64,000 nucleotides of DNA from Hydractinia symbiolongicarpus (GCF_029227915.1 NC_079885.1:248001-312000), one strand, 5' to 3'; shown: positions 12,259 through 25,435, counted from the first letter of the stretch. Notes: generated from the letters alone by a model not told the origin. Made by a program: numbers and translations.

Positions 12259-14109
12259 GTTTTCATTTTTGATGAGACGCTGAATAAAAGAAGTTTAATC
12301 GCCGGCAAACGAAAACCCGCGATTTCCCGCAAATCCCGGGCTTGGCACGTATAGTCGAATGTATACAAAGAAAGTACCCTGTGAGTAAACTCATTTCCAG
12401 AACCATTTTTTAAATTATTTTTTCACCACTAAAGCCCATGAGACTTGTAGTTTTTAAAAATGTTTTCATTTTTGATGAGACGCTGAATAAAAGAAGTTTA
12501 ATCGCCGGCAAACGAAAACCCGCGATTTCCCGTAAATCCCGGCTTGGCCTGTATAGTCAAAAGTATACAAAGAAAGTACCCAGAAAGTAAAGTATTTCCC
12601 GAACGATTTTTTATATTATTTTTTTACCACTAAACGCATGAGACTCGTAGTTTTCAAAAATATTTTCATATTTGATGGGACGATGAATAAAAGAAGTTTA
12701 ATCGCCGGCAAACGAAAACCCGCGATTTCTCGTAAATCCCAGCTTGGCCCATATAGTCAAAAGTATACAAAGAAAGTACCCAGGGAGTAAACTCATTTCC
12801 CGAACGATTTTTTAAATTATTTTTTCACCACTAAAACGCATGAGACTTGTAGTTTTCAAAAATGTTTTCATTTTTGATGAGACGCTGAATAAAAGAAGTT
12901 TAATCGCCGGCAAACGAAAACCCGCGATTTCCCGCAAATCCCGGGCTTGGCACGTATAGTCGAATGTATACAAAGAAAGTACCCTGTGAGTAAACTCATT
13001 TCCAGAACGATTTTTTAAATTATTTTGTCACCACTAAAGCCCATGAGACTTGTAGTTTTTAAAAATGTTTTCATTTTTGATGAGACGTTGAATAAAAGAA
13101 GTTTAATCGCCGGCAAACGAAAACCCGCGATTTCCCGTAAATCCCGGCTTGGCCCGTATAGTCAAAAGTATACAAAGAAAGTACCCAGGGAGTAAACTCA
13201 TTTCCCGAACGATTTTTTAAATTATTTTTTCACCACTAAAACGCATGAGACTTGTAGTTTTCAAAAATGTTTTCATTTTTGATGAGACGCTGAATAAAAG
13301 CAGTTTAATCGCCGGCAAACGAAAACTTGCGATTTCCCTAAATCCCGGAATCGGCCCGTATAGTCAAAAGTATACAAAGAAAGTACCCAGGGAGTAAACG
13401 CATTTCCAGACTGATTTTTTAAATTATTTTTTCACCACTAAAGCCCATGAGACTTGTAGTTTTTAAAAATGTTTTCATTTTTGATGAGACGCTGAATAAA
13501 AGAAGTTTAATCGCCGGCAAACGAAAACCCGCGATTTCCCGTAAATCCCGGGCTTGGCCCGTATAGTCAAAAGTATACAAAGAAAGTACCCAGGGAGTAA
13601 ACTCATTTCCCGAACGATTTTTTATATTATTTTTCTACCACTAAAACGCATGAGACTTGTAGTTTTCAAAAACGTTTTCATTTTTGAAGAGACGCTGAAT
13701 AAAAGCAGTTTAATCGCCGGCAAACGAAAACTTGCGATTTCCCTAAATCCCGGAATCGGCCCGTATAGTCAAAAGTATACAAAGAAAGTACCCAGGGAGT
13801 AAACGCATTTCCAGAACGATTTTTTAAATTATTTTTTCACCAGTGAAGCCCATGAGACTTGTAGTTTTTAAAAATGTTTTCATTTTTGATGAGACGCTGA
13901 ATAAAAGAAGTTTAATCGCCGGCAAACGAAAACCCGCGATTTCCCGTAAATCCCGGGCTTAGCCCGTATAGTCAGAAGTATACAAAGAAAGTACCCAGGG
14001 AGTAAACTCATTTCCCGAACGATTTTTTAAATTATTTTTTCACCACTAAAACGCATGAGACTTGTAGTTTTCAAAAATGTTTTCATTTTTAATGAGACGC
14101 TGAATAAAA
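12259..14109. repeat. Copy 2 of 2,829-bp-offset satellite block
   Basis: This is the downstream partner of the block at about 9,430-11,280 and shares its private variants at a constant 2,829-bp offset. Its first part also matches sequence 807 bp upstream, so the 807-bp (4-monomer) expansion is nested against the larger one. One private change is TAGTCAGAAG near 13,974, where the partner reads TAGTCAAAAG. Confidence 0.8.
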
Positions 14110-14342
14110 GCAGTTTAACCGCCGGTAAACGAAAACCTGCGATTTTCCTGAATCTCGGACTCGGCCCGTATAGTCAAAAGTATACAAAGAAAGTACCCAG
14201 GGAGTAAACTCATTTCCAGAACGATTTTTTAAATTATTTTTTCACCACTAAAACGCATAAGACTTGTAGTTTTTAAAAATGTTTTCATTTTTGATGAGAC
14301 GCTGAATAAAAGAAGTTTAATCGCCGGCAAACGAAAACCCGC

Positions 14343-14544
14343 GATTTCCCGTAAATCCCGGGCTTGGCCCGTATAGTCAAAAGTATACAAAGAAAGTACC
14401 CAGGGAGTAAACTCATTTCCCGAACAATTTTTTATATTATTTTTTTACCACTAAACGCATGAGACTCGTAGTTTTCAAAAATATTTTCATATTTGATGGG
14501 ACGCTGAATAAATGAAGTTTAATCGCCGGCAAACAAAAATCCGC
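14343..14544. repeat. V-type monomer (example, 202 bp)
   Basis: This is the most divergent common type. It reads TTTATATTATTTTTTTACC for the T-rich block, ACTAAACGC (one A fewer), GACTCGTAG, and AATATTTTCATATTTGATGGGAC for the inverted-repeat region. About 31 such units occur, with the CATATTT word near 7818, 9233, 9838, 11860, 12667, 14488, 14893, 15701, 19547, 19951, 23191, 25220, 27044, 28668, 30288, 31912, 37994, 39209, 40221, 42447, 43462, 44881, 45896, 46910, 49549, 49956, 51980, 53197, 55425, 57451 and 60892. The inverted repeat is mismatched at two positions in this type. Confidence 0.85.
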
Positions 14545-15839
14545 GATTTTCCGTAAATCCCGGGCTTGGCCCGTATAGTCAAAAGTATACAAAGAAAGTA
14601 CCCAGTGAGTAAACTCATTTCCCGAACGATTTTTTAAATTACTTTTTCACCACTAAAACGCATGAGACTTGTAGTTTTCAAAAATGTTTTCATTTTTGAT
14701 GAGACGCTGAATAAAAGAAGTTTAATCGCCGGCAAACGAAAACCCGCGATTTCCCGTAAATCCAGGGCTCGGCCCGTATAGTCAAAAGTATACAAAGAAA
14801 GTACCCAGGGAGTAAACTCATTTCCCGAACAATTTTTTATATTATTTTTTTACCACTAAACGCATGAGACTCGTAGTTTTCAAAAATATTTTCATATTTG
14901 ATGGGACGCTGAATAAAAGCAGTTTAACCGCCGGCAAACGAAAACCTGCGATTTTCCTGAATCCCGGACTCGGCCTGTATAGTCAAAAGTATACAAAGAA
15001 AGTACCCAGGGAGTAAACTCATTTCCCGAACGATTTTTTAAATTATTTTTCCACCACTAAAACGCATGAGACTTGTAGTTTTCAAAAACGTTTTCATTTT
15101 TGAAGAGACGCTGAATAAAAGCAGTTTAATCGCCGGCAAACGAAAACTTGCGATTTCCCTAAATCCCGGAATCGGCCCGTATAGTCAAAAGTATACAAAG
15201 AAAGTACCCAGGGAGTAAACGCATTTCCAGAACGATTTTTTAAATTAATTTTTCACCAGTAAAGCCCATGAGACTTGTAGTTTTTAAAAATGTTTTCATT
15301 TTTGATGAGACGCTGAATAAAAGAAGTTTAATCGCCGGCAAACGAAAACCCGCGATTTCCCGTAAATCCCGGGCTTAGCCCGTATAGTCAAAAGTCTACA
15401 AAGAAAGTACCCAGTGAGTAAACTCATTTCCAGAACGATTTTTTAAATTATTTTTTCACCACTAAAACGCATAAGACTTGTAGTTTTAAAAAATGTTTTC
15501 ATTTTTGATGAGACACTGAATAAAAGAAGTTTAATCGCCGGCAAACGAAAACCCGCGATTTCCCGTAAATCCAGGGCTCGGCCCGTATAGTCAAAAGTAT
15601 ACAAAGAAAGTACCCAGGGAGTAAAGTATTTCCCGAACGATTTTTTATATTATTTTTTTACCACTAAACGCATGAGACTCGTAGTTTTCAAAAATATTTT
15701 CATATTTGATGGGACGCTGAATAAAAGAAGTTTAATCGCCGGCGAACAAAAACCCGCGATTTCTCGTAAATCCCGGCTTGGCCCGTATAGTCAAAAGTAT
15801 ACAAAGAAAGTACCCAGGGAGTAAACTCATTTCCCGAAC

Positions 15840-17256
15840 GATTTTTTAAATTATTTTTTCACCACTAAAGCCCATGAGTCTTGTAGTTTTTAAAAATGTT
15901 TTCATTTTTGATGAGACGCTGAATAAAAGAAGTTTAATCGCCGGCAAACGAAAACCCGCGATTTCCCGCAAATCCCGGGCTTGGCACGTATAGTTGAATG
16001 TATACAAAGAAAGTACCCTGTGAGTAAACTCATTTCCAGAACGATTTTTTAAATTATTTTTTCACCACTAAAGCCCATGAGTCTTGTAGTTTTTAAAAAT
16101 GTTTTCATTTTTGATGAGACGCTGAATAAAAGAAGTTTAATCGCCGGCAAACGAAAACCCGCGATTTCCCGTAAATCCCGGTTTGGCCCGTATAGTCAAA
16201 AGTATACAAAGAAAGTACCCAGGGAGTAAACTCATTTCCCGAACGTTTTTTTAAATAATTTTTTCGCCACTAAAACGCATGAGACTTGTAGTTTTCAAAA
16301 ATGTTTTCATTTTTGATGAGACGCTGAATAAAAGCAGTTTAATCGCCGGCAATCGAAAACTTGCGATTTCCCTAAATCCCGGAATCGGCCCGTATAGTGA
16401 AAAGTATACAAAGAAAGTACCCAGGGAGTAAACGCATTTCCAGAACGATTTTTTAAATTATTTTTTCAGCACTAAAGCCCATGAGACTTGTAGTTTTTAA
16501 AAATGTTTTCATTTTTGATGAGACGCTGAATAAAAGAAGTTTAATCGCAGGCAAACGAAAACCCGCGATTTCCCGTAAATCCCGGGCTTGGCCCGTATAG
16601 TCAAAAGTATACAAAGAAAGTACCCAGGGAGTAAACTCATTTCCCGAACGATTTTTTAAATTATTTTTTCACCACTAAAACGCATGAGACTTGTAGTTTT
16701 CAAAAATGTTTTCATTTTTGAAGAGACGCTGAATAAAAGCAGTTTAATCGCCGGCAAACGAAAACTTGCGATTTCTCTAAATCCCGGAATCGGCCCGTAT
16801 AGTCAAAAGTATACAAAGAAAGTACCCAGGGAGTAAACGCATTTCCAGAACGATTTTTTAAATTATTTTTTCACCAGTAAAGCCCATGAGACTTGTAGTT
16901 TTTAAAAATGTTTTCATTTTTGATGAGACGCTGAATAAAAGCAGTTTAATCGCCGGCAAACGAAAACCCGCGATTTCCCGTAAATCCCGGGCTTAGCCCG
17001 TATAGTCAAAAGTATACAAAGAAAGTACCCAGGGAGTAAACTCATTTCCCGAACGATTTTTTAAATTATTTTTTCACCACTAAAACGCATGAGACTTGTA
17101 GTTTTCAAAAATGTTTTCATTTTTGAAGAGACGCTGAATAAAAGCAGTTTAATCGCCGGCAAACGAAAACTTGCGATTTCCCTAAATCCCGGAATCGGCC
17201 CGTATAGTCAAAAGTATACAAAGAAAGTACCCAGGGAGTAAACGCATTTCCAGAAC
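15840..17256. repeat. 1,417-bp HOR unit, copy 1 (7 monomers)
   Basis: This copy is followed immediately by a second one sharing all the private variants noted for the domain. Differences are few, for example CGTTTTTTT near 16,244 (second copy CGATTTTTT) and TTCGCCAC near 16,264 (second copy TTCACCAC). Adjacency and high identity point to a recent unequal exchange. Ends are uncertain by tens of bases because neighbouring monomers are alike. Confidence 0.8.
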
Positions 17257-18673
17257 GATTTTTTAAATTATTTTTTCACCACTAAAGCCCATGAGTCTTG
17301 TAGTTTTTAAAAATGTTTTCATTTTTGATGAGACGCTGAATAAAAGAAGTTTAATCGCCGGCAAACGAAAACCCGCGATTTCCCGCAAATCCCGGGCTTG
17401 GCACGTATAGTTGAATGTATACAAAGAAAGTACCCTGTGAGTAAACTCATTTCCAGAACGATTTTTTAAATTATTTTTTCACCACTAAAGCCCATGAGTC
17501 TTGTAGTTTTTAAAAATGTTTTCATTTTTGATGAGACGCTGAATAAAAGAAGTTTAATCGCCGGCAAACGAAAACCCGCGATTTCCCGTAAATCCCGGTT
17601 TGGCCCGTATAGTCAAAAGTATACAAAGAAAGTACCCAGGGAGTAAACTCATTTCCCGAACGATTTTTTAAATAATTTTTTCACCACTAAAACGCATGAG
17701 ACTTGTAGTTTTCAAAAATGTTTTCATTTTTGATGAGACGCTGAATAAAAGCAGTTTAATCGCCGGCAATCGAAAACTTGCGATTTCCCTAAATCCCGGA
17801 ATCGGCCCGTATAGTGAAAAGTATACAAAGAAAGTACCCAGGGAGTAAACGCATTTCCAGAACGATTTTTTAAATTATTTTTTCAGCACTAAAGCCCATG
17901 AGACTTGTAGTTTTTAAAAATGTTTTCATTTTTGATGAGACGCTGAATAAAAGAAGTTTAATCGCAGGCAAACGAAAACCCGCGATTTCCCGTAAATCCC
18001 GGGCTTCGCCCGTATAGTCAAAAGTATACAAAGAAAGTACCCAGGGAGTAAACTCATTTCCCGAACGATTTTTTAAATTATTTTTTCACCACTAAAACGC
18101 ATGAGACTTGTAGTTTTCAAAAATGTTTTCTTTTTTGAAGAGACGCTGAATAAAAGCAGTTTAATCGCCGGCAAACGAAAACTTGCGATTTCTCTAAATC
18201 CCGGAATCGGCCCGTATAGTCAAAAGTATACAAAGAAAGTACCCAGGGAGTAAACGCATTTCCAGAACGATTTTTTAAATTATTTTTTCACCAGTAAAGC
18301 CCATGAGACTTGTAGTTTTTAAAAATGTTTTCATTTTTGATGAGACGCTGAATAAAAGCAGTTTAATCGCCGGCAAACGAAAACCCGCGATTTCCCGTAA
18401 ATCCCGGGCTTAGCCCGTATAGTCAAAAGTATACAAAGAAAGTACCCAGGGAGTAAACTCATTTCCCGAACGATTTTTTAAATTATTTTTTCACCACTAA
18501 AACGCATGAGACTTGTAGTTTTCAAAAATGTTTTCATTTTTGAAGAGACGCTGAATAAAAGCAGTTTAATCGCCGGCAAATGAAAACTTGCGATTTCCCT
18601 AAATCCCGGAATCGGCCCGTATAGTCAAAAGTATACAAAGAAAGTACCCAGGGAGTAAACGCATTTCCAGAAC
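17257..18673. repeat. 1,417-bp HOR unit, copy 2 (7 monomers)
   Basis: This is the tandem partner of 15,840-17,256. Private differences from copy 1 include GGGCTTCGCCC near 18,000, TTTTCTTTTTTG near 18,127 and AAATGAAAACTT near 18,578. Similarity to copy 1 stops near 18,695, where CACCAGTAAAG replaces CACCACTAAAG. Confidence 0.8.
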
Positions 18674-18793
18674 GATTTTTTAAATTATTTTTTCACCAGT
18701 AAAGCCCATGAGACTTGTAGTTTTTAAAAATGTTTTCATTTTTGATGAGACGCTGAATAAAAGAAGTTTAATCGCCGGCAAACGAAAACCCGC

Positions 18794-18996
18794 GATTTCC
18801 CGTAAATCCCGGGCTTAGCCCGTATAGTCAAAAGTATACAAAGAAAGTACCCAGGGAGTAAACTCATTTCCCGAACGATTTTTTAAATTATTTTTTCACC
18901 ACTAAAACGCATGAGACTTGTAGTTTTCAAAAATGTTTTCATTTTTGATGAGACGCTTAATGAAAGAGGTTTAATCTCCGGCAAACGAAATCCCGC
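18794..18996. repeat. R-type monomer (example, 203 bp)
   Basis: This type differs from the standard in a cluster in its last third: CGCTTAATGAAAGAGG for CGCTGAATAAAAGAAG, TCTCCGGC for TCGCCGGC, and GAAATCCCGCGTTTT for GAAAACCCGCGATTT, followed by AATCCGGTGCTTGG. It is restricted to 18.9-29.7 kb (seven copies seen). The two at 26,448 and 29,692 are separated by exactly the 3,244-bp duplication distance. Confidence 0.85.
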
Positions 18997-20149
18997 GTTT
19001 TCCCGTAAATCCGGTGCTTGGCCCGTATAGTCGAATGTATACAAAGAAAGTACCCAGGGAGTAAACTCATTTCCCGAACGATTTTTTAAATTTTTTTTTC
19101 ACCACTAAAACGCATGAGACTTGTAGTTTTCAAAAATGTTTTCATTTTTGATGAGACGCTGAATAAAAGCAGTTTAACCGCCGGCAAACGAAAACCTGCG
19201 ATTTCCCTGAATCCCGGACTCGGCCCGTATAGTCAAAAGTATACAAAGAAAGTACCCAGGGAGTAAACTCATTTCCAGAACGATTTTTTAAATTATTTTT
19301 TCACCACTAAAACGCATAAGACTTGTAGTTTTTAAAAATGTTTTCATTTTTGATGAGACGCTGAATAAAAGAAGTTTAATCGCCGGCAAACGAAAACCCG
19401 CGATTTCCCGTAAATCCCGGGCTTGGCCCGTATAGTCAAAAGTATACAAAGAAAGTACCCAGGGAGTAAACTCATTTCCCGAACGATTTTTTATATTATT
19501 TTTTTACCACTAAACGCATGAGACTCGTAGTTTTCAAAAATATTTTCATATTTGATGGGACGCTGAATAAAAGAAGTTTAATCGCCGGCAAACAAAAATC
19601 CGCGATTTCCCGTAAATCCCGGGATTGGCCCGTATAGTCAAAAGTATACAAAGAAAGTACCCAGTGAGTAAACTTATTTCCCGAACGATTTTTTAAATTA
19701 CTTTTTCACCAGTAAAACGCATGAGACTTGTAGTTTTCAAAAATGTTTTCATTTTTGATGAGACGCTGAATAAAAGAAGTTTAATCGCCGGCAAACGAAA
19801 ACCCGCGATTTCCCGTAAATCCAGGGCTCGGCCCGTATAGTCAAAAGTATACAAAGAAAGTACCCAGGGACTAAAGTATTTCCCGAAAGATTTTTTATAT
19901 TATTTTTTTACAACTAAACGCATGAGACTCGTAGTTTTCAAAAATATTTTCATATTTGATGGGACGCTGAATAAAAGAAGTTTAATCGCCGGCAAACGAA
20001 ATCCGCGATTTCTCGTAAATCCCGGCTTGGCCCGTATAGTCAAAAGTATACAAAGAAAGTACCCAGGGAGTAAACTCATTTCCCGAACGATTTTTTAAAT
20101 TATTTTTTCACCACTAAAACGCATGAGACTTGTAGTTTTCAAAAATGTT

Positions 20150-22590
20150 TTCATTTTTGATGAGACGCTGAATAAAAGCAGTTTAATCGCCGGCAAACGA
20201 AAACTTGCGATTTCCCTAAATCCCGGAATCGGCCCGTATAGTCAAAAGTATACAAAAAAAGTACCCAGGGAGTAAACGCATTTCCAGAACGATTTTTTAA
20301 ATTATTTTTTCACCACTAAAGCCTATGAGACTTGTAGTTTTTAAAAATGTTTTTATTTTTGATGAGACGCTGAATAAAAGAAGTTTAATCGCCGGCAAAC
20401 GAAAACCCGCGATTTCCCGTAAATCCCGGGCTTGGCCCGTACAGTCAAAAGTATACAAAGAAAGTACCCAGGGAGTAAACTCATTTCCCGAACGATTTTT
20501 TAAATTATTTTTTCACCACTAAAACGCATGAGACTTGTAGTTTTCGAAAATGTTTTCAGTTTTGAAGAGACGCTGAATAAAAGATGTTTAATCGCCGGCA
20601 AACGAAAACCCGCGATTTCCCGTAAATCCCGGGCTTAGCCCGTATAGTCAAAAGTATACAAAGAAAGTACCCAGGGAGTAAATTCATTTCCCGAACGATT
20701 TTTGAAATTATTTTTTCACCACTAAAACGCATGAGACTTGTAGTTTTCAAAAATGTTTTCATTTTTGATGAGACGCTTAATGAAAGAGGTTTAATCTCCG
20801 GCAAACTAAATCCTGCGTTTTCCCGTAAATCCGGTGCTTGGCCCGTATAGTCAAAAGTATACAAAGAAAGTACCCAGGGAGTAAACTCATTTCCCGAACG
20901 ATTTTTTAAATTATTTTTTCACCACTAAAACGCATGAGACTTGTAGTTTTCAAAAATGTTTTCATTTTTGATGAGACGCTGAATAAAAGCAGTTTAATCG
21001 CCGGCAAACGAAAACTTGCGATTTCCCCAAATCCCGGAATCGGCCCGTATAGTCAAAAGTATACAAAGAAAGTACCCAGGGAGTAAACGCATTTCCAGAA
21101 CGATTTTTTAAATTATTTTTTCACCAGTAAAGCCCATGAGACTTGTAGTTTTTAAAAATGTTTTTATTTTTGATGAGACGCTGAATAAAAGAAGTTTAAT
21201 CGCCGGCAAACGAAAACCCGCGATTTCCCGTAAATCCCGGGCTTGGCCCGTACAGTCAAAAGTATACAAAGAAAGTACCCAGGGAGTAAACTCATTTCCC
21301 GAACGATTTTTTAAATTATTTTTTCACCACTAAAACGCATGAGACTTGTAGTTTTCGAAAATGTTTTCAGTTTTGAAGAGACGCTGAATAAAAGATGTTT
21401 AATCGCCGGCAAAAGAAAACCCGCGATTTCCCGTAAATCCCGGGCTTAGCCCGTATAGTCAAAAGTATACAAAGAAAGTACCCAGGGAGTAAACTCATTT
21501 CCCGAACGATTTTTTAAATTATTTTTTCACCACTAAAACGCATGAGACTTGTAGTTTTCAAAAATGTTTTCATTTTTGATGAGACGCTTAATGAAAGAGG
21601 TTTAATCTCCGGCAAACGAAATCCTGCGTTTTCCCGTAAATCCGGTGCTTGGCCCGTATAGTCAAAAGTATACAAAGAAAGTACCCAGGCAGTAAACTCA
21701 TTTCCCGAACGATTTTTTAACTTATTTTTTCACCACTAAAACGCATAAGACTTGTAGTTTTCAAAAATGTTTTCATTTTTGATGAGACGCTGAATAAAAG
21801 CAGTTTAATCGCCGGCAAACGAAAACTTGCGATTTCCCTAAATCCCGGAATCGGCACGTATAGTCAAAAGTATACAAAAAAAGTACCCAGGGAGTAAACG
21901 CATTTCCAGAACGATTTTTTAAATTATTTTTTCACCACTAAAGCCCATGAGACTTGTAGTTTTTAAAAATGTTTTCATTTTTGATGAGACGCTGAATAAA
22001 AGAAGTTTAATCGCCGGCAAACGAAACCCCGCGATTTCCCGTAAATACCGGGCTTGGCCCGTACAGTCAAAAGTATACAAAGAGAGTACCCAGGGAGTAA
22101 ACTCATTTCCCGAACGATTTTTTAAATTATTTTTTCACCACTAAAACGCATGAGACTTGTAGTTTTCAAAAATGTTTTCAGTTTTGAAGAGACGCTGAAT
22201 AAAAGCAGTTTAATCGCCGGCAAACGAAAACTTGCGATTTCCCCAAATCCCGGAATCGGCCCGTATAGTCAAAAGTATACAAAGAAAGTACCCAGGGAGT
22301 AAACGCATTTCCAGAACGATTTTTTAAATTATTTTTTCACCAGTAAAGCCCATGAGACTTGTAGTTTTTAAAAATGTTTTCATTTTTGATGAGACGCTGA
22401 ATAAAAGAAGTTTAATCGCCGGCAAACGAAAACCCGCGATTTCCCGTAAATCCCGGGCTTAGCCCGTATAGTCAAAAGTATACAAAGAAAGTACCCAGGG
22501 AGTAAACTCATTTCCCGAACGATTTTTTAAATTATTTTTTCACCACTAAAACGCATGAGACTTGTAGTTTTCAAAAATGTTTTCATTTTT
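20150..22590. repeat. Three successive 811-bp (4-monomer) HOR copies
   Basis: The private ACAGTCAAAAG variant (where others read ATAGTC) occurs at 20,441, 21,252 and 22,063, each 811 bp apart. TCAGTTTTGAAGAG follows in all three. Copies 1 and 2 also share AAAGATGTTTAATC near 20,580 and 21,391. Copy 3 carries AAAGCAG there and has an extra monomer before its R unit (R spacing 811, then 1,013 bp). This is a short local amplification with early divergence of the third copy. Confidence 0.83.
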
Positions 22591-23247
22591 GATGAGACGC
22601 TTAATGAAAGAGGTTTAATCTCCGGCAAACGAAATCCCGCGTTTTCCCGTAAATCCGGTGCTTGGCCCGTATAGTCGAATGTATACAAAGAAAGTACCCA
22701 GGGAGTAAACTCATTTCCCGAACGATTTTTTAAATTTTTTTTTCACCACTAAAACGCATGAGACTTGTAGTTTTCAAAAATGTTTTCATTTTTGATGAGA
22801 CGCTGAATAAAAGCAGTTTAACCGGCGGCAAACGAAAACCTGCGATTTCCCTGAATCCCGGACTCGGTCCGTATAGTCAAAAGTATACAAAGAAAGTACC
22901 CAGGGAGTAAACTCATTTCCAGAACGATTTTTTAAATTATTTTTTCACCACTAAAACGCATAAGACTTGTAGTTTTTAAAAATGTTTTCATTTTTGATGA
23001 GACGCTGAATAAAAGAAGTTTAATCGCCGGCAAACGAAAACCCGCGATTTCCCCTAAATCCCGGGCTTGGCCCGTATAGTCAAAAGTATACAAAGAAAGT
23101 ACCCAGGGAGTAAACTCATTTCCCGAACGATTTTTTATATTATTTTTTTACCACTAAACGCATGAGACTCGTAGTTTTCAAAAATATTTTCATATTTGAT
23201 GGGACCCTGAATAAAAGAAGTTTAATCGCCGGCAAACAAAAATCCGC

Positions 23248-23451
23248 GATTTCCCGTAAATCCCGGGCTTGGCCCGTATAGTCAAAAGTATACAAAGAAA
23301 GTACCCAGTGAGTAAACTCATTTCCCGAACGATTTTTTAAATTACTTTTTCACCACTAAAACGCATGAGACTTGTAGTTTTTAAAAATGTTTTCATTTTT
23401 AAATGAGACGCTGAATAAAAGAAGTTTAATCGCCGGCAAACGAAAACCTGC
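23248..23451. repeat. T-type monomer (example, 204 bp) with 10-bp perfect dyad
   Basis: A one-base insertion turns ATTTTTGATGAG into ATTTTTAAATGAG, and the left arm has T in place of C. The arms TTTAAAAATG (23,380-23,389) and CATTTTTAAA (23,394-23,403) are then perfectly complementary over 10 bp. The type also carries ATTACTTTTTCACC. It usually follows a V monomer directly, for example at 23,191/23,400, 25,220/25,430 and 55,425/55,630. Confidence 0.82.
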
Positions 23452-25435
23452 GATTTCCCGTAAATCCTGGACTCGGCCCGTATAGTCAAAAGTATACAAA
23501 GAAAGTACCCAGGGAGTAAACTCATTTCCCAAACGATTTTTTAAATTATTATTTCACCACTAAAACGCATGAGACTTGTAGTTTTCAAGAATGTTTTCAT
23601 TTTTGATGAGACGCTGAATAAAAGCAGTTTAATCGCCGGCAAACGAAAACCCGCGATTTCCCGTAAATCCCGGGCTTGGCACGTATAGTCGAATGATACA
23701 AAGAAAGTACCCTGTGAGTAAACTCATTTCCAGAACGATTTTTTAAATTATTTTTTCACCACTAAAACGCATAAGACTTGTAGTTTTTAAAAATGTTTAC
23801 ATTTTTGATGAGACGCTGAATAAAAGTAGTTTAATCGCTGGCAAACGAAAACCCGCGATTTCCCGTAAATCCCGGCTTGGTCCGTATAGTCAAAAGTATA
23901 CAAAGAAAGTACCCAGAGAGTAAACTCATTTCCCGAACGATTTTTTAAATTATTTTTACACCACTAAAACGCATGAGACTTGTAGTTTTCAAAAATGTTT
24001 TCATTTTTGATGAGACGCTGAATAAAAGCAGTTTAATCGCCGGCAAACAAAAATCCGCGATTTCCCTTAAATCCCGGACTCGGCCCGTATAGTCAAAAGT
24101 ATACAAAGAAAGTACCCAGGGAGTAAACTCATTTCCCAAACGATTGTTTAAATTATTTTTTCACCACTAAAACGCATGAGACTTGTAGTTTTCAAAAATG
24201 TTTTCATTTTTGATGAGACGCTGAATAAAAGAAGTTTAATCGCCGGCAAACAAAAATCCGCGATTTCCCGTAAATCCCGGGCTTGGCCCGTATAGTCAAA
24301 AGTATACAAAGAAAGTACCCAGGGAGTAAACTCATTTCCAGAACGATTGTTTAAATTATTTTTTCACCACTAAAACGCATGAGACTTGTAGTTTTCAAAA
24401 ATGTTTTCATTTTTGATGAGACGCTGAATAAAAGAAGTTTAATCGCCGGCAAACAAAAATCCGCGATTTCCCGTAAATCCCGGGCTTGGCCCATATAGTC
24501 AAAAGTATACAAAGAAAGTACCCAGTGAGTAAACTCATTTCCCGAACGATTTTTTAAATTACTTTTTCACCACTAAAACGCATGAGACTTGTAGTTTTTA
24601 AAAATGTTTTCATTTTTAAATGAGACGCTGAATAAAAGAAGTTTAATCGCCGGCAAACGAAAACCCGCGATTTCCCGTAAATCCCGGGCTTGGCCCGTAT
24701 AGTCAAAAGTATACAAAGAAAGTGCCCAGGGAGTAAACTCATTTCCCGAACGATTTTTTAAATTATTTTTTCACCACTAAAACGCATGAGACTTGTAGTT
24801 TTCAAAAATGTTTTCATTTTTGATGAGACGCTTAATGAAAGAGGTTTAATCTCCGGCAAACGAAATCCCGCGTTTTCCCGTAAATCCGGGGCTTGGCCCG
24901 TATAGTCGAATGTATACAAAGAAAGTACCCAGGGAGTAAACTCATTTCCCCAACGATTTTTTAAATTATTTTTTCACCACTAAAACGCATGAGACTTGTA
25001 GTTTTCAAAAATATTTTCATTTTTGATGAGACGCTGAATAAAAGAAGTTTAATCGCCGGCAAACGAAAACCCGCGATTTCCCGTAAATCCCGGGCTTGGC
25101 CCGTATAGTCAAAAGTATACAAAGAAAGTACCCAGGGAGTAAACTCATTTCCCGAACGATTTTTTATATTATTTTTTTACCACTAAACGCATGAGACTCG
25201 TAGTTTTCAAAAATATTTTCATATTTGATGGGACGCTGAATAAAAGAAGTTTAATCGCCGGCAAACAAAAATCCGCGATTTCCCGTAAATCCCGGGCTTG
25301 GCCCGTATAGTCAAAAGTATACAAAGAAAGTACCCAGTGAGTAAACTCATTTCCCGAACGATTTTTTAAATTACTTTTTCACCACTAAAACGCATGAGAC
25401 TTGTAGTTTTTAAAAATGTTTTCATTTTTAAATGA

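Larger units (their letters stand above)
7270..14109. repeat. HOR domain II: GCAAATCCCGGG-marked units
   Basis: The domain opens with a GATTACCC unit. Its typical monomers carry GCAAATCCCGGG followed by GGCACGTATAGTCGAATG, a V-type monomer with GTAAAGTATTTCCCG and GGGACGATGAAT, and TTGCGATTTCCC with GGAATCGG. V monomers are centred near 7,818, 9,233, 9,838, 11,860 and 12,667. A block at about 9,430-11,280 recurs at about 12,259-14,109 (offset 2,829 bp), and an 807-bp offset links 11,467-12,067 with 12,274-12,874. No gene is present. Confidence 0.82.
14110..18793. repeat. HOR domain III: 1,417-bp tandem duplication
   Basis: The domain starts with mixed monomers, including V types near 14,488, 14,893 and 15,701. 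Then come two adjacent 1,417-bp copies (about 15,840-17,256 and 17,257-18,673). Matching private variants are TAGTTGAATG at 15,991 and 17,408, TAGTGAAAAG at 16,395 and 17,812, CAGCACTAAAG near 16,465 and 17,882, and ATCGCAGGC near 16,545 and 17,962. Each copy has 7 monomers. There is no gene. Confidence 0.85.
18794..25435. repeat. HOR domain IV: R-monomer region with 811-bp units
   Basis: The domain is defined by the R monomer (CGCTTAATGAAAGAGG...TCTCCGGC...GCGTTTTCCC), first seen here. It contains a 4-monomer, 811-bp unit in three consecutive copies at about 20,150-22,590, then V, T and standard monomers. R monomers recur near 18,951, 20,771, 21,582, 22,595 and 24,826, with two more in the next domain. 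One unit near 23,694 reads GAATGATAC, two bases short. No gene is present. Confidence 0.82.
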
